From: Mycolicibacillus parakoreensis
GTDB lineage: Bacteria > Actinomycetota > Actinomycetes > Mycobacteriales > Mycobacteriaceae
DNA: 64,000 bases
Direction: 5' to 3'
NCBI RefSeq assembly: GCF_022370835.2
Contig: NZ_CP092365.1
Location: 1,550,001-1,614,000, forward strand
Made by a program: the position numbers and the translations under genes. Under the pieces are notes generated by a model. It was not told the origin of the DNA. It did not search any database and saw only the letters and a program-made list of their open reading frames with translations. Within the stretch, counting starts at the first letter, position 1, and every line of letters starts with the position of its first letter. This document shows positions 56,741 to 64,000 of the stretch, one piece after another.

Positions 56741-57236
56741 CCCAACCACCGATTGAACCTGTGGTGAGCGGTCGATGCTGACGGCCACGCGCGGGGGATG
56801 CCGATCGCGGTCGCCGCTTCCCCCATCGGTTGAAGCCACAGATCGACCACACCCGGTTATAAATTTCCTGCACGGCCAAGCCTCGGTAGTCGTCGGTCTC
56901 CACCCGTTCGCCGGGACGTGGTTTCGTCCAGAGAATCATCTCGGCGTCGTAGGCGGTGACGACATCGGTGAGTGCGCTACGAATGTCGGGGCTTGCATTG
57001 GGGTTTTCCAGCAAGGCCATGCGCAGCATGGCATCCCCGGCGAGGATGTCCATGCCGTTGGTGCTGGGACTGGGCATGGACGCTTCACTGATCGCGTATG
57101 TGGTGCACAGGTTGTTGTCTTGGGCGTGCGCGGTTTCCGCGCTCGGTGGCGCCGCCGGGGAGTGGCGTCCTTCCGCGGACCCGGCGTGGCAACCCGCCTG
57201 TCGGGGTGGGACGTGGAGGGTGCAGCACAGCCGTTG
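56676..57236 (-). pseudogene. degenerate second copy of a duplicated extracytoplasmic domain
   Basis: The frame reads SAETAHAQDNNLCTTYAISE, AMLRMALLENPNASPDIRSA, LTDVVTAYDAEMIL and IYNRVWSICG, paralogous to the copy upstream (LCPSYIIFNAT, AAMLENPDAGPQIRTAMTDV, LSTYDAPLGYL). It has no ATG, GTG or TTG between the TAG of copy 1 and the homologous part, no signal or membrane segment, and no stop at the homologous end: the frame continues through FNRWGKRRPRS into the antisense of prcA. The first ATG is at 57075-57077. It looks like a decayed tandem duplicate; read-through from copy 1, which is in the same frame, is the alternative. Confidence 0.6.
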
Positions 57237-57880
57237 CTATTCCCTCCCACACACTTCCGCCGCACGCATATACACCGGCTTGGATGCGTCGGAATCCCAT
57301 GTCGGAGGTTGGCCCGGTCCCCGCGAGCGCACACCACCGAGGTATCCCAGTGGAGCATCGTAGGTGCTGAGCACATCGGTCATGGCTGTGCGGATCTGCG
57401 GGCCGGCATCAGGGTTTTCCAACATCGCTGCCCGCAATGCTGCCGCGGCCGGTAATACGTCCAGTCTGTCGTCGGTCCGCTTCTTCCCGGTCGCATTGAA
57501 GATGATGTAGGAGGGGCATAGGCGTACGTCTTGTTCGTGCACCGCCTGCGCACTCGGTGTGGGTTCGGACTCGGGTGCGGCTGCGGTGGTGGGTGCCGGC
57601 CCGGGGCCGGGCGGGTGTTGTTGATCAGCAATGCGCCCAGGGTTCCTCCACCGATGGCTGCTGCTGCGATTCCGGCGACGACTGCGCTGCGTGCCCACCA
57701 TGACCGCCCGGCGGGGTGTGACTGGGGGCGTCTTCTGAGCGCTGTCGTCGGAAAGTGACGTCGAACCGCTCCCGGATCCACGGTGATTTCCGACGGGAGG
57801 GGCGCCGGTGCATGGTGCGATGCCGCTGGCGGGATCTGGTCACGTATCGCCCTCCTGCGGCGTCGGATTTCTGAGCGCAC
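57237..57880 (-). pseudogene. frameshifted membrane-anchored protein gene (first copy)
   Basis: The first frame, from GTG 57878-57880, gives an N-terminal cytoplasmic part (LPSEITVDPGAVRRHFPTTA) and one membrane segment (RSAVVAGIAAAAIGGGTLGA). Near 57600-57613, in a C/G-rich run, the coding frame switches to one reading TTAAAPESEPTPSAQAVHEQ, DVRLCPSYIIFNATGKKRTD and AAMLENPDAGPQIRTAMTDV, ending VYMRAAEVCGRE with TAG at 57237-57239. Together this would be a small anchored protein with a Pro/Ser-rich linker and an extracytoplasmic domain. A sequencing indel in the GC run is possible. No function is recognised. Confidence 0.6.
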
Positions 57881-57903
57881 GCATAGCTCGCTGACCCACC
57901 CAG

Positions 57904-57909
57904 TACGCT
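57904..57909 (+). promoter_or_regulatory. -10 box TACGCT, leaderless promoter for pafA
   Basis: TACGCT is followed by 6 nt and then GTG 57916. Confidence 0.5.
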
Positions 57910-57915
57910 CAAGGG

Positions 57916-59274
57916 GTGCAGCGACGAATCATGGGCATCGAGACCGAGTTCGGCGTCACCTGCACCTTCCACGGCCAGCGCCGACTCTCGCCGGACGAGG
58001 TGGCCCGCTATCTGTTCCGCCGTGTGGTGTCGTGGGGCCGCAGTTCCAACGTGTTTCTGCGCAACGGTGCCCGGCTGTACCTGGATGTGGGCAGCCACCC
58101 CGAGTACGCCACCGCCGAATGCGACAGCCTGCTACAGCTGGTCACCCACGACCGCGCCGGTGAGCGGGTCTTAGAGGACCTGCTCATCGACGCCGAGCAA
58201 CGGCTGGCCGACGAGGGGATCGGCGGGGACATCTACCTGTTCAAAAACAACACCGACTCGGCCGGCAACTCCTACGGCTGCCACGAGAACTACCTGATCG
58301 TGCGGGCCGGGGAGTTCTCCCGGATCTCCGACGTGCTGCTGCCGTTTTTGGTCACCCGCCAGCTGATCTGCGGGGCCGGCAAGGTGCTGGCCACCCCGAA
58401 GTCGGCCACGTTCTGCCTGAGCCAGCGCGCCGAGCACATCTGGGAGGGGGTCTCGAGTGCGACGACCCGTTCCCGGCCGATCATCAACACCCGTGACGAA
58501 CCGCACGCCGACGCCGAGAAATACCGTCGGCTGCACGTCATCGTCGGCGACTCCAACATGAGCGAGACCACCACCATGCTCAAGGTGGGCACCGCCGCGC
58601 TGGTGCTGGAGATGATCGAGGCCGGCGTCGCCTTCCGCGACTTCTCCCTGGACAACCCGATTCGCGCGATCCGCGAGGTCAGCCACGACATCACCGGGCG
58701 CCGCCCGGTGCGCCTGGCCGGCGGGCGGGAGGCCAGCGCGCTGGACATCCAGCGCGAGTACTACGGGCGGGCCGTCGACTACCTGAAGGACAGGGCCCAC
58801 GACGAGCACCTCGAACGGGTCGTCGACCTGTGGGGCCGCCAACTCGACGCGGTGGAGAGCCAGGACTTCGCCAAGGTGGACACCGAGATCGACTGGGTGA
58901 TCAAACGCAAGCTGTTCCAGCGCTACCAGGACCGCTACGACATGGAGCTCTCCGACCCCAAGATCGCCCAGCTCGACCTGGCCTACCACGACATCAAACG
59001 CGGCCGCGGGGTGTTCGACCTGCTGCAACGCAAGGGTTTGGTGGCCCGCGTCACCACCGATGAGGAGATCGACGCCGCCGTCGACGTCCCACCGCAGACC
59101 ACCCGCGCCAAGCTGCGCGGCGAGTTCATCAGCGCCGCCCAGGCCGCCGGGCGCGACTTCACCGTCGACTGGGTGCATCTGAAACTCAACGACCAGGCCC
59201 AGCGCACCGTGCTGTGCAAGGATCCGTTCCGCGCCGAGGACGAGCGGGTCAAACGGCTCATCGCCAGCATGTAG
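57916..59274 (+). CDS. pafA: proteasome accessory factor PafA, Pup ligase
   Basis: 452 aa, identical in length to M. tuberculosis PafA, GTG start. Glutamine synthetase-like fold: [20 protein letters not shown] with the catalytic Glu region, [39 protein letters not shown] and [20 protein letters not shown]. It phosphorylates the C-terminal Glu of Pup and joins it to substrate lysines. It is homologous to dop but lacks Dop's N-terminal loop insertion. A hairpin after the stop separates it from pafB. Confidence 0.98.
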   Translation: MQRRIMGIETEFGVTCTFHGQRRLSPDEVARYLFRRVVSWGRSSNVFLRNGARLYLDVGSHPEYATAECDSLLQLVTHDRAGERVLEDLLIDAEQRLADEGIGGDIYLFKNNTDSAGNSYGCHENYLIVRAGEFSRISDVLLPFLVTRQLICGAGKVLATPKSATFCLSQRAEHIWEGVSSATTRSRPIINTRDEPHADAEKYRRLHVIVGDSNMSETTTMLKVGTAALVLEMIEAGVAFRDFSLDNPIRAIREVSHDITGRRPVRLAGGREASALDIQREYYGRAVDYLKDRAHDEHLERVVDLWGRQLDAVESQDFAKVDTEIDWVIKRKLFQRYQDRYDMELSDPKIAQLDLAYHDIKRGRGVFDLLQRKGLVARVTTDEEIDAAVDVPPQTTRAKLRGEFISAAQAAGRDFTVDWVHLKLNDQAQRTVLCKDPFRAEDERVKRLIASM

Positions 59275-59283
59275 CGGCCGCGC

Positions 59284-59307
59284 CTGACCCCGCGCGGGCG
59301 GGGTCAG
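59284..59307 (+). terminator. hairpin terminator between pafA and pafB
   Basis: Perfect 10-bp arms CTGACCCCGC (59284-59293) and GCGGGGTCAG (59298-59307) with a 4-nt loop, 9 bp after the pafA stop. A new promoter box follows for pafB. Confidence 0.75.
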
Positions 59308-59311
59308 CGCT

Positions 59312-59317
59312 TAGGCT
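59312..59317 (+). promoter_or_regulatory. -10 box TAGGCT, leaderless promoter for pafBC
   Basis: TAGGCT is followed by 7 nt and then GTG 59325; with the hairpin before it, this argues that pafBC is transcribed apart from pafA. Confidence 0.55.
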
Positions 59318-59324
59318 GTCAGCC

Positions 59325-60314
59325 GTGGCGAAACCCAAAGTCGAACGGCTGTTGAACCTGGTGATAGCGCTGCTGTCCACCCGGGGGTATCTCACCGCCG
59401 AGAAGATCCGGGCCAGCGTGGCCGGCTACGACAACGCCAGCGACGACGCGTTTGCGCGCATGTTCGAACGGGACAAGGCCGAGCTGCGTGACCTGGGCAT
59501 TCCGCTGGAGGTCGGCCGGGCCTCGGCCAGCGACCCGATCGAGGGCTACCGCATCAACAGCGACGCCTACGCCCTGCCGGAGATCACGTTGACCGCCGCC
59601 GAGGCCGCCGCGGTGGCGGTGGCCGCCCAACTGTGGGAGACCCCGGAGTTGATCACCGCCACCCAGGGCGCGCTGCTGAAGCTGCGGGCCGCCGGCGTCG
59701 ACGTCGACCCGGACGCCTCCACCGCGATCGCCTCGGCCACCGATCTGCCCGGGCTGCGCGGGGGCGAAGAGGTGCTCGGGGCGCTGCTTGCCGCGGTCGA
59801 CTCCGGCCGGGCGATCGCCTTCGATCACCGTCCCAGCCGCAGCCGGCCGGTCAACCGGCGCACCGTCGAACCGTGGGGGGTGCTCACCGCCCAGGGGCGG
59901 TGGTACCTGGTCGGCCACGACCGCGATCGGGACGACACCCGGGTGTTTCGGGTCTCACGCATCGCCGGGCCGGTCGAGGCGGTCGGGCCCGCCGGGGTGG
60001 CCAGCCGTCCCGACGGGGCCGACTTGCGCGCCATCGTGACCGCGGCGGTCGCGGCGGCCACCACCGAGGAGGTGACCGCGCGGCTCTGGGTGGCCGACGG
60101 CTGCGCCACCGGACTGCGCCGGTTCGCCACCGTGCTCGGCGCCGAACCCCGCGGCGGCCGCGACGGCGACCTGGTGGAGATCACGATGCGGGCCGGCGAC
60201 CAGCTGACCCGGCTGATCGCCGGCTACGGCGCCGACGCGGTGGTGCTGGAACCGGCGGGGCTGCGCGACGACGTGCTGGCCCGACTGCGAGCCAAGACGG
60301 AGGTGGGACGGTGA
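59325..60314 (+). CDS. pafB: PafB, WYL-domain transcriptional activator subunit
   Basis: 329 aa from GTG 59325. Winged-helix start KPKVERLLNLVIALLSTRGY with FARMFERDKAELRDLGIPLE, then a WYL domain with RTVEPWGVLTAQGRWYLVGH (the W-Y-L triad) and DDTRVFRVSRIAGPVEAVG, and a WCX C-terminal part. With PafC it forms the PafBC activator of the LexA/RecA-independent DNA-damage response in mycobacteria; single-stranded DNA is the proposed signal. It overlaps pafC by GTGA. Confidence 0.96.
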   Translation: MAKPKVERLLNLVIALLSTRGYLTAEKIRASVAGYDNASDDAFARMFERDKAELRDLGIPLEVGRASASDPIEGYRINSDAYALPEITLTAAEAAAVAVAAQLWETPELITATQGALLKLRAAGVDVDPDASTAIASATDLPGLRGGEEVLGALLAAVDSGRAIAFDHRPSRSRPVNRRTVEPWGVLTAQGRWYLVGHDRDRDDTRVFRVSRIAGPVEAVGPAGVASRPDGADLRAIVTAAVAAATTEEVTARLWVADGCATGLRRFATVLGAEPRGGRDGDLVEITMRAGDQLTRLIAGYGADAVVLEPAGLRDDVLARLRAKTEVGR

Positions 60315-61288
60315 CCGGGATGGCCGGCAGTGCCGAGCGGCTGGTGCGCCTGCTCAATCTGGTGCCCTATCTGCAGGCCAACCCGCGGGTGCACCGCGCC
60401 AAGGCGGCCGCCGACCTCGGGGTCAGCGCCGAACAACTGGCCAGCGACCTCTATCTGCTGTTCGTCAGCGGGCGGCCCGGCTACCTGCCCGACGACCTGA
60501 TCGACTACGTCGACATCGACGCCGACCAGCTGGAGGTGACGTTCTCGGCCGGGCTGGACTTCCCGCTGCGGCTCACCTCCCCGGAGGCCACCGGGCTGCT
60601 GATGGCGTTGCGGGCGCTCACCGACGTCCCCGGTGCCCTCGACGCGACGGCGGCCCGCAGCGCGATCGCCAAGATCGAGGCGGCCGCCGGGGCGGCCACC
60701 GGGGCGGCGGCCGGCCTCGCCGCCGTCGAGGAGCCCGCCCCCGCCGAGGGGGACAGCGCGGCGGCGGTCCGCGACGCGGTCAACACCGAACACGCCCTGA
60801 GCATCGACTACTACGCCGCCTCCCACGACACCTTGAGCACCCGGGTCGTCGACCCGATCCGGGTGGTGGTGATCGGTAACCACAGCTACCTGGAGGCGTG
60901 GTGTCGGGAGGCCGACGGGGTGCGGTTGTTCCGTTTCGACCGGATCGTCGACGCCTCGGTGCTCGACGAGCCGGCCGCGCCCCCGGAACCGGCGGTGCAG
61001 GCGGGCACCGACACCTCGCTGTTCACCGCCGACCCCGGGCTGCCGGCGGCGATGCTGCGGGTGGCGCCGTCGGCGGCGTGGATGTTCGAGTACTACCCGA
61101 TGCGGGTCACCGCCGACCTGCCCGACGGCTCCTGCGAGGCGGCGATGACCTACGCCTCCGAGCAGTGGATGACCCGGCTGATGCTCGGGTTCGGCGCCGA
61201 AGTGACGGTGCTGGCCCCCGAGACGCTCGCCGCCCGGGTGCGCGCCGCGGCCGACGCCGCGCTGGAGGCCTACCGGGCCGACGGGTAG
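60311..61288 (+). CDS. pafC: PafC, WYL-domain transcriptional activator subunit
   Basis: 325 aa from GTG 60311 (GTGA overlap). It opens SAERLVRLLNLVPYLQANPR with HRAKAAADLGVSAEQLASDL as the DNA-binding winged helix. The WYL domain carries VVDPIRVVVIGNHSYLEAWC and EADGVRLFRFDRIVDASVLD. It is a paralog of PafB and partner in one heterodimeric regulator. The alanine-rich linker AAAGAATGAAAGLAAVEE near 120-140 is unusually long. Confidence 0.96.
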   Translation: MTGMAGSAERLVRLLNLVPYLQANPRVHRAKAAADLGVSAEQLASDLYLLFVSGRPGYLPDDLIDYVDIDADQLEVTFSAGLDFPLRLTSPEATGLLMALRALTDVPGALDATAARSAIAKIEAAAGAATGAAAGLAAVEEPAPAEGDSAAAVRDAVNTEHALSIDYYAASHDTLSTRVVDPIRVVVIGNHSYLEAWCREADGVRLFRFDRIVDASVLDEPAAPPEPAVQAGTDTSLFTADPGLPAAMLRVAPSAAWMFEYYPMRVTADLPDGSCEAAMTYASEQWMTRLMLGFGAEVTVLAPETLAARVRAAADAALEAYRADG

Positions 61289-61340
61289 CCCGGCGCCGGT
61301 GTCGGCGGCGCGCGGGGGGCCCACCGCGGGTGTGCTGCGG

Positions 61341-61346
61341 TACCAT
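61341..61346 (+). promoter_or_regulatory. -10 box TACCAT for tatAC
   Basis: TACCAT would start transcription near 61353, about 20 nt before the tatA GTG, leaving TGGAGGT as ribosome-binding site. Confidence 0.45.
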
Positions 61347-61372
61347 CGGGACGACGTCTGGAGGTAACCAAA

Positions 61373-61615
61373 GTGGGCAGTCTGAGTCCGTGGCATTGGG
61401 CGATCCTGCTGATCGTGGTGATCGTGCTGTTCGGTGCCAAACGACTTCCCGACGCAGCGCGGTCGCTGGGCAAGTCCCTGCGGATCTTCAAATCCGAGGT
61501 CCGCGAACTGCAGAACGACACCAAATCGGAGAACCCGGCGCCACCGGCGACCCCGCCCACCCAGGTCTCCGCCGAACGGGTCGACCCGCCACCGGCCGAT
61601 GGACGGTCGGCATAG
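61373..61615 (+). CDS. tatA: Sec-independent protein translocase TatA
   Basis: 80 aa, GTG start with TGGAGGT. One N-terminal membrane helix ([17 protein letters not shown]) with the family FGAKRLPD hinge and an amphipathic helix [20 protein letters not shown], then a Pro/Thr-rich acidic-basic tail. It oligomerises to form the conduit for folded twin-arginine substrates. tatC follows after 43 bp. Confidence 0.97.
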   Translation: MGSLSPWHWAILLIVVIVLFGAKRLPDAARSLGKSLRIFKSEVRELQNDTKSENPAPPATPPTQVSAERVDPPPADGRSA

Positions 61616-61658
61616 CCGCGACCGGACCCGCCGTGCGGGCTGACCGCACCCCCCACTG

Positions 61659-62594
61659 ATGGCGCGCACTCGTAGTTTGTTCACCCGGCTGGATCCGCGG
61701 CAACGCCGCAGCCGCACCAATCCGGACGGCACCATGGCCCTCGCCGACCATCTGCGGGAGTTGCGCGCCCGGCTGCTGATCTCGCTGGGCGCGATCGTGC
61801 TCACCACCATCGCCGGGTTCCTGTGGTACTCCCACCCGGTGTTCGGGCTGGAGTCCCTCGGCGAGTGGCTGCGCCACCCGTACTGCGCGCTGCCGGCGTC
61901 GGCACGCGCCGACATCAGCGCCGACGGGCAGTGCCGGCTACTGGCGACCGCCCCGTTCGACCAGTTCATGCTGCGGCTCAAGGTCGGATTGACCGCCGGG
62001 GTGGTGCTGGCCTGCCCGGTCTGGTTCTACCAGTTGTGGGCGTTCATCACCCCGGCGCTGTATCAGAAGGAACGCCGCTTCGCGGTCACGTTCGTGGTCA
62101 GCGCGGTGGTGCTGTTCGTCGGTGGGGCGCTGCTGGCCTACCTGGTGTTGGCCAAGGCCCTGCACTTTCTGCTGACCATCGGCAGCGACGTGCAGGTCAC
62201 CGCGCTCTCCGGTGACCAGTACTTCGGGTTTTTGATCAACCTGCTGCTGGTGTTCGGGATCAGCTTCGAGTTCCCGCTGCTGATCGTGATGCTCAACGCC
62301 GTCGGGATGCTGCCCTACACGCGGCTGCGGCAGTGGCGCCGCGGGCTGATCTTCGTGGTGTTCCTGTTCGCGGCGATCTTCACCCCCGGCTCCGACCCGT
62401 TCTCGATGATCGCGTTGGGGCTGGCGCTGACGCTGCTGCTGGAGGTGGCCATCCAGGTGGCCCGCCTGCACGACAAACGCCGCGCCAAACGGGAGGCCGC
62501 CGGGGTGCCCGACGATGCCGCGTCGGTGATCGAGTCGCCGGCACCGGTGGGAAGTCCGGAACCGACACCCAGGGCCGATGACAACCTCACCTGA
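61659..62594 (+). CDS. tatC: Sec-independent protein translocase TatC
   Basis: 311 aa polytopic protein with six hydrophobic segments, from the first after [20 protein letters not shown], the conserved cytoplasmic N-terminal LRELRxR signal-binding motif, to the last near 250. [16 protein letters not shown] and [17 protein letters not shown] are family signatures. It recognises twin-arginine signal peptides. Its 3' end overlaps helY by 17 nt in another frame. Confidence 0.97.
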   Translation: MARTRSLFTRLDPRQRRSRTNPDGTMALADHLRELRARLLISLGAIVLTTIAGFLWYSHPVFGLESLGEWLRHPYCALPASARADISADGQCRLLATAPFDQFMLRLKVGLTAGVVLACPVWFYQLWAFITPALYQKERRFAVTFVVSAVVLFVGGALLAYLVLAKALHFLLTIGSDVQVTALSGDQYFGFLINLLLVFGISFEFPLLIVMLNAVGMLPYTRLRQWRRGLIFVVFLFAAIFTPGSDPFSMIALGLALTLLLEVAIQVARLHDKRRAKREAAGVPDDAASVIESPAPVGSPEPTPRADDNLT

Positions 62595-64000
62595 GCGACC
62601 ACCCGAGGGCGCGGCGGCGGGCCACCTGGACCGCTTCACCGCGGCCCTGCCGTTCGGACTCGACGACTTCCAGCGCCGGGCCTGTGCGGCGCTGGACGCC
62701 GGGCACGGGGTGCTGGTGTGCGCGCCCACCGGCGCCGGCAAAACCGTCGTCGGTGAATTCGCGGTGCACCTGGCGCTGGTCGGCGGCGGCAAATGCTTCT
62801 ACACCACCCCGATCAAGGCGCTGAGCAACCAGAAGTACGCCGACCTGCGGGAACGCTACGGCGCCGAGCAGATCGGGCTGCTCACCGGCGACCAGTCGAT
62901 CCACGGCGACGCCCCGGTGGTGGTGATGACCACCGAGGTGCTGCGCAACATGCTCTACGCCGACTCCCCGGCGCTGCGGGGACTGTCCCACGTCGTCATG
63001 GACGAGGTGCATTTCCTCGCCGACCGGATGCGGGGCGCGGTCTGGGAGGAGGTGATCTTGCACCTTCCCGAGCAGGTGCGGCTGGTCAGCCTCTCGGCGA
63101 CGGTCAGCAACGCCGAGGAGTTCGGCGGCTGGATCCAGGCGGTGCGCGGCGACACCACCGTGGTCGTCGACGAGCACCGCCCGGTGCCGCTGTGGCAGCA
63201 CATGCTGGTCGGCAAGCGACTCTACGACCTGTTCGACTACGACCGTGGCCGGCCCGGCGCACCCGGGGTGGTCAACCCCGACCTGGTGCGCCACATCGGG
63301 CACCGGCGGGAGGCCGACCGGCTCGCCGACTGGCAGCCGCACCGGCAGCGCCGGCGCCACCCGGTGCGCAGCTACCGCCCGCCGGGGCGCCCCGAGGTGA
63401 TCGCCACCCTCGACGGGGCGGGCCTGCTGCCGGCGATCACGTTCGTGTTCTCCCGCGCCGGCTGTGACGCCGCGGTCAAACAGTGCCTGCGGTCGCCGCT
63501 GCGGTTGACCACCGACACCGAGCGGGACCGCATCGCGGCGGTGATCGACCGGCGCTGCGCCGACCTGGCCGACGCCGACCTGGGGGTGCTCGGCTACTAC
63601 GAGTGGCGCGAGGGACTGCTGCGTGGGCTGGCCGCCCACCACGCCGGCATGCTGCCGGGTTTCCGGCACACCGTCGAGGAATTGTTCACCGCCGGCCTGG
63701 TCAAGGCGGTCTTCGCGACCGAGACGTTGGCGCTGGGCATCAACATGCCGGCGCGCACCGTGGTGTTGGAGCGGCTGGTGAAGTTCAACGGCGAGGAGCA
63801 CGCGGCGCTCACCCCCGGGGAGTACACCCAGCTGACCGGGCGCGCCGGGCGGCGCGGCATCGACGTCGAGGGCCACGCGGTGGTGTTGTGGCACCCCGAT
63901 ATCGAGCCGGCCGACGTGGCCGGGCTGGCCTCCACCCGGACCTTTCCGCTGCGCAGTTCGTTCGCCCCGTCCTACAACATGACGATCAATCTGGTCGCCC
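62578..64000 (+). CDS. helY: ATP-dependent DEAD/DEAH helicase HelY, N-terminal part
   Basis: 474 codons are present and the gene runs off the right edge. The ATG at 62578 gives [20 protein letters not shown], followed by [15 protein letters not shown] and Walker [15 protein letters not shown] near residue 48. [28 protein letters not shown] as DEVH box near 140, [13 protein letters not shown] and the second RecA-fold motifs [18 protein letters not shown] and [12 protein letters not shown] follow. It is of the Ski2-like superfamily-2 RNA helicase type (M. tuberculosis Rv2092c). It is translationally tied to tatC by overlap. Confidence 0.95.
   Translation, partial: MTTSPERPPEGAAAGHLDRFTAALPFGLDDFQRRACAALDAGHGVLVCAPTGAGKTVVGEFAVHLALVGGGKCFYTTPIKALSNQKYADLRERYGAEQIGLLTGDQSIHGDAPVVVMTTEVLRNMLYADSPALRGLSHVVMDEVHFLADRMRGAVWEEVILHLPEQVRLVSLSATVSNAEEFGGWIQAVRGDTTVVVDEHRPVPLWQHMLVGKRLYDLFDYDRGRPGAPGVVNPDLVRHIGHRREADRLADWQPHRQRRRHPVRSYRPPGRPEVIATLDGAGLLPAITFVFSRAGCDAAVKQCLRSPLRLTTDTERDRIAAVIDRRCADLADADLGVLGYYEWREGLLRGLAAHHAGMLPGFRHTVEELFTAGLVKAVFATETLALGINMPARTVVLERLVKFNGEEHAALTPGEYTQLTGRAGRRGIDVEGHAVVLWHPDIEPADVAGLASTRTFPLRSSFAPSYNMTINLVA

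Overview
The window comes from a mycobacterium or close relative. GC is high, many genes start with GTG or TTG, and the right half follows the known mycobacterial order: M20 peptidase, PEBP protein, pyrD, lppL, uppP, cysQ, mshC, metH, hisEG, trmI, mpa, dop, pup, prcBA, pafA, pafBC, tatAC, helY. The PE/PPE and some other genes found among these in M. tuberculosis are absent, so it is probably a non-tuberculous species. No species is claimed.

Region 1 (1-21367) is an accessory catabolic block, visibly less GC-rich than the right half. It starts with an acyl-CoA carboxylase pair (accA, cut by the edge, and accD). Two TetR regulators follow, each with an inverted repeat at the divergent promoter it faces. 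Then come two putative diiron proteins, an SDR, three Baeyer-Villiger-type flavin monooxygenases, an alpha/beta hydrolase, a P450, a transglutaminase-like protein, an acyl-CoA ligase, two acyl-CoA dehydrogenases, a BtrH_N/DUF4872-type protein, an SCP2-like protein and an NDMA-type alcohol dehydrogenase. The set fits a route of hydroxylation, oxidation to a ketone, ester or lactone formation, hydrolysis, CoA activation and beta-oxidation of a hydrophobic, perhaps cyclic or branched, substrate. The substrate is not known.

Region 2 (about 21.69-29.02 kb) is an integrated actinomycete conjugative element of the AICE type: HD and Nudix proteins, an XRE-like regulator with a DUF5919-like C-terminus, an SCO3933-type small regulator, an FtsK/TraB translocase, a RepSA-like initiator, a small coupled ORF and a large serine recombinase. 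The recombinase gene ends inside the 3' end of a tRNA-Leu(GAG) gene, which marks the right junction. A helically phased array of TGTCCG-like hexamers lies between the divergent regulator and transfer/replication genes.

Region 3 (29.0-64.0 kb) is core genome: peptidase, pyrimidine synthesis, cell-wall lipid recycling (UppP), sulfur metabolism and mycothiol synthesis (CysQ, MshC), cobalamin-dependent methionine synthase with an SAH-riboswitch-like leader, histidine synthesis, tRNA m1A58 methylation, the complete Pup-proteasome system, the PafBC DNA-damage regulator, twin-arginine translocase and the start of the HelY helicase. Notable points are a Pup ending in Gly-Gly-Glu, a decayed tandem duplication between prcA and pafA, a twice-frameshifted gene beside trmI, minisatellites around 40 kb, and a series of TANNNT boxes 6-7 nt upstream of start codons, which predicts leaderless transcripts.
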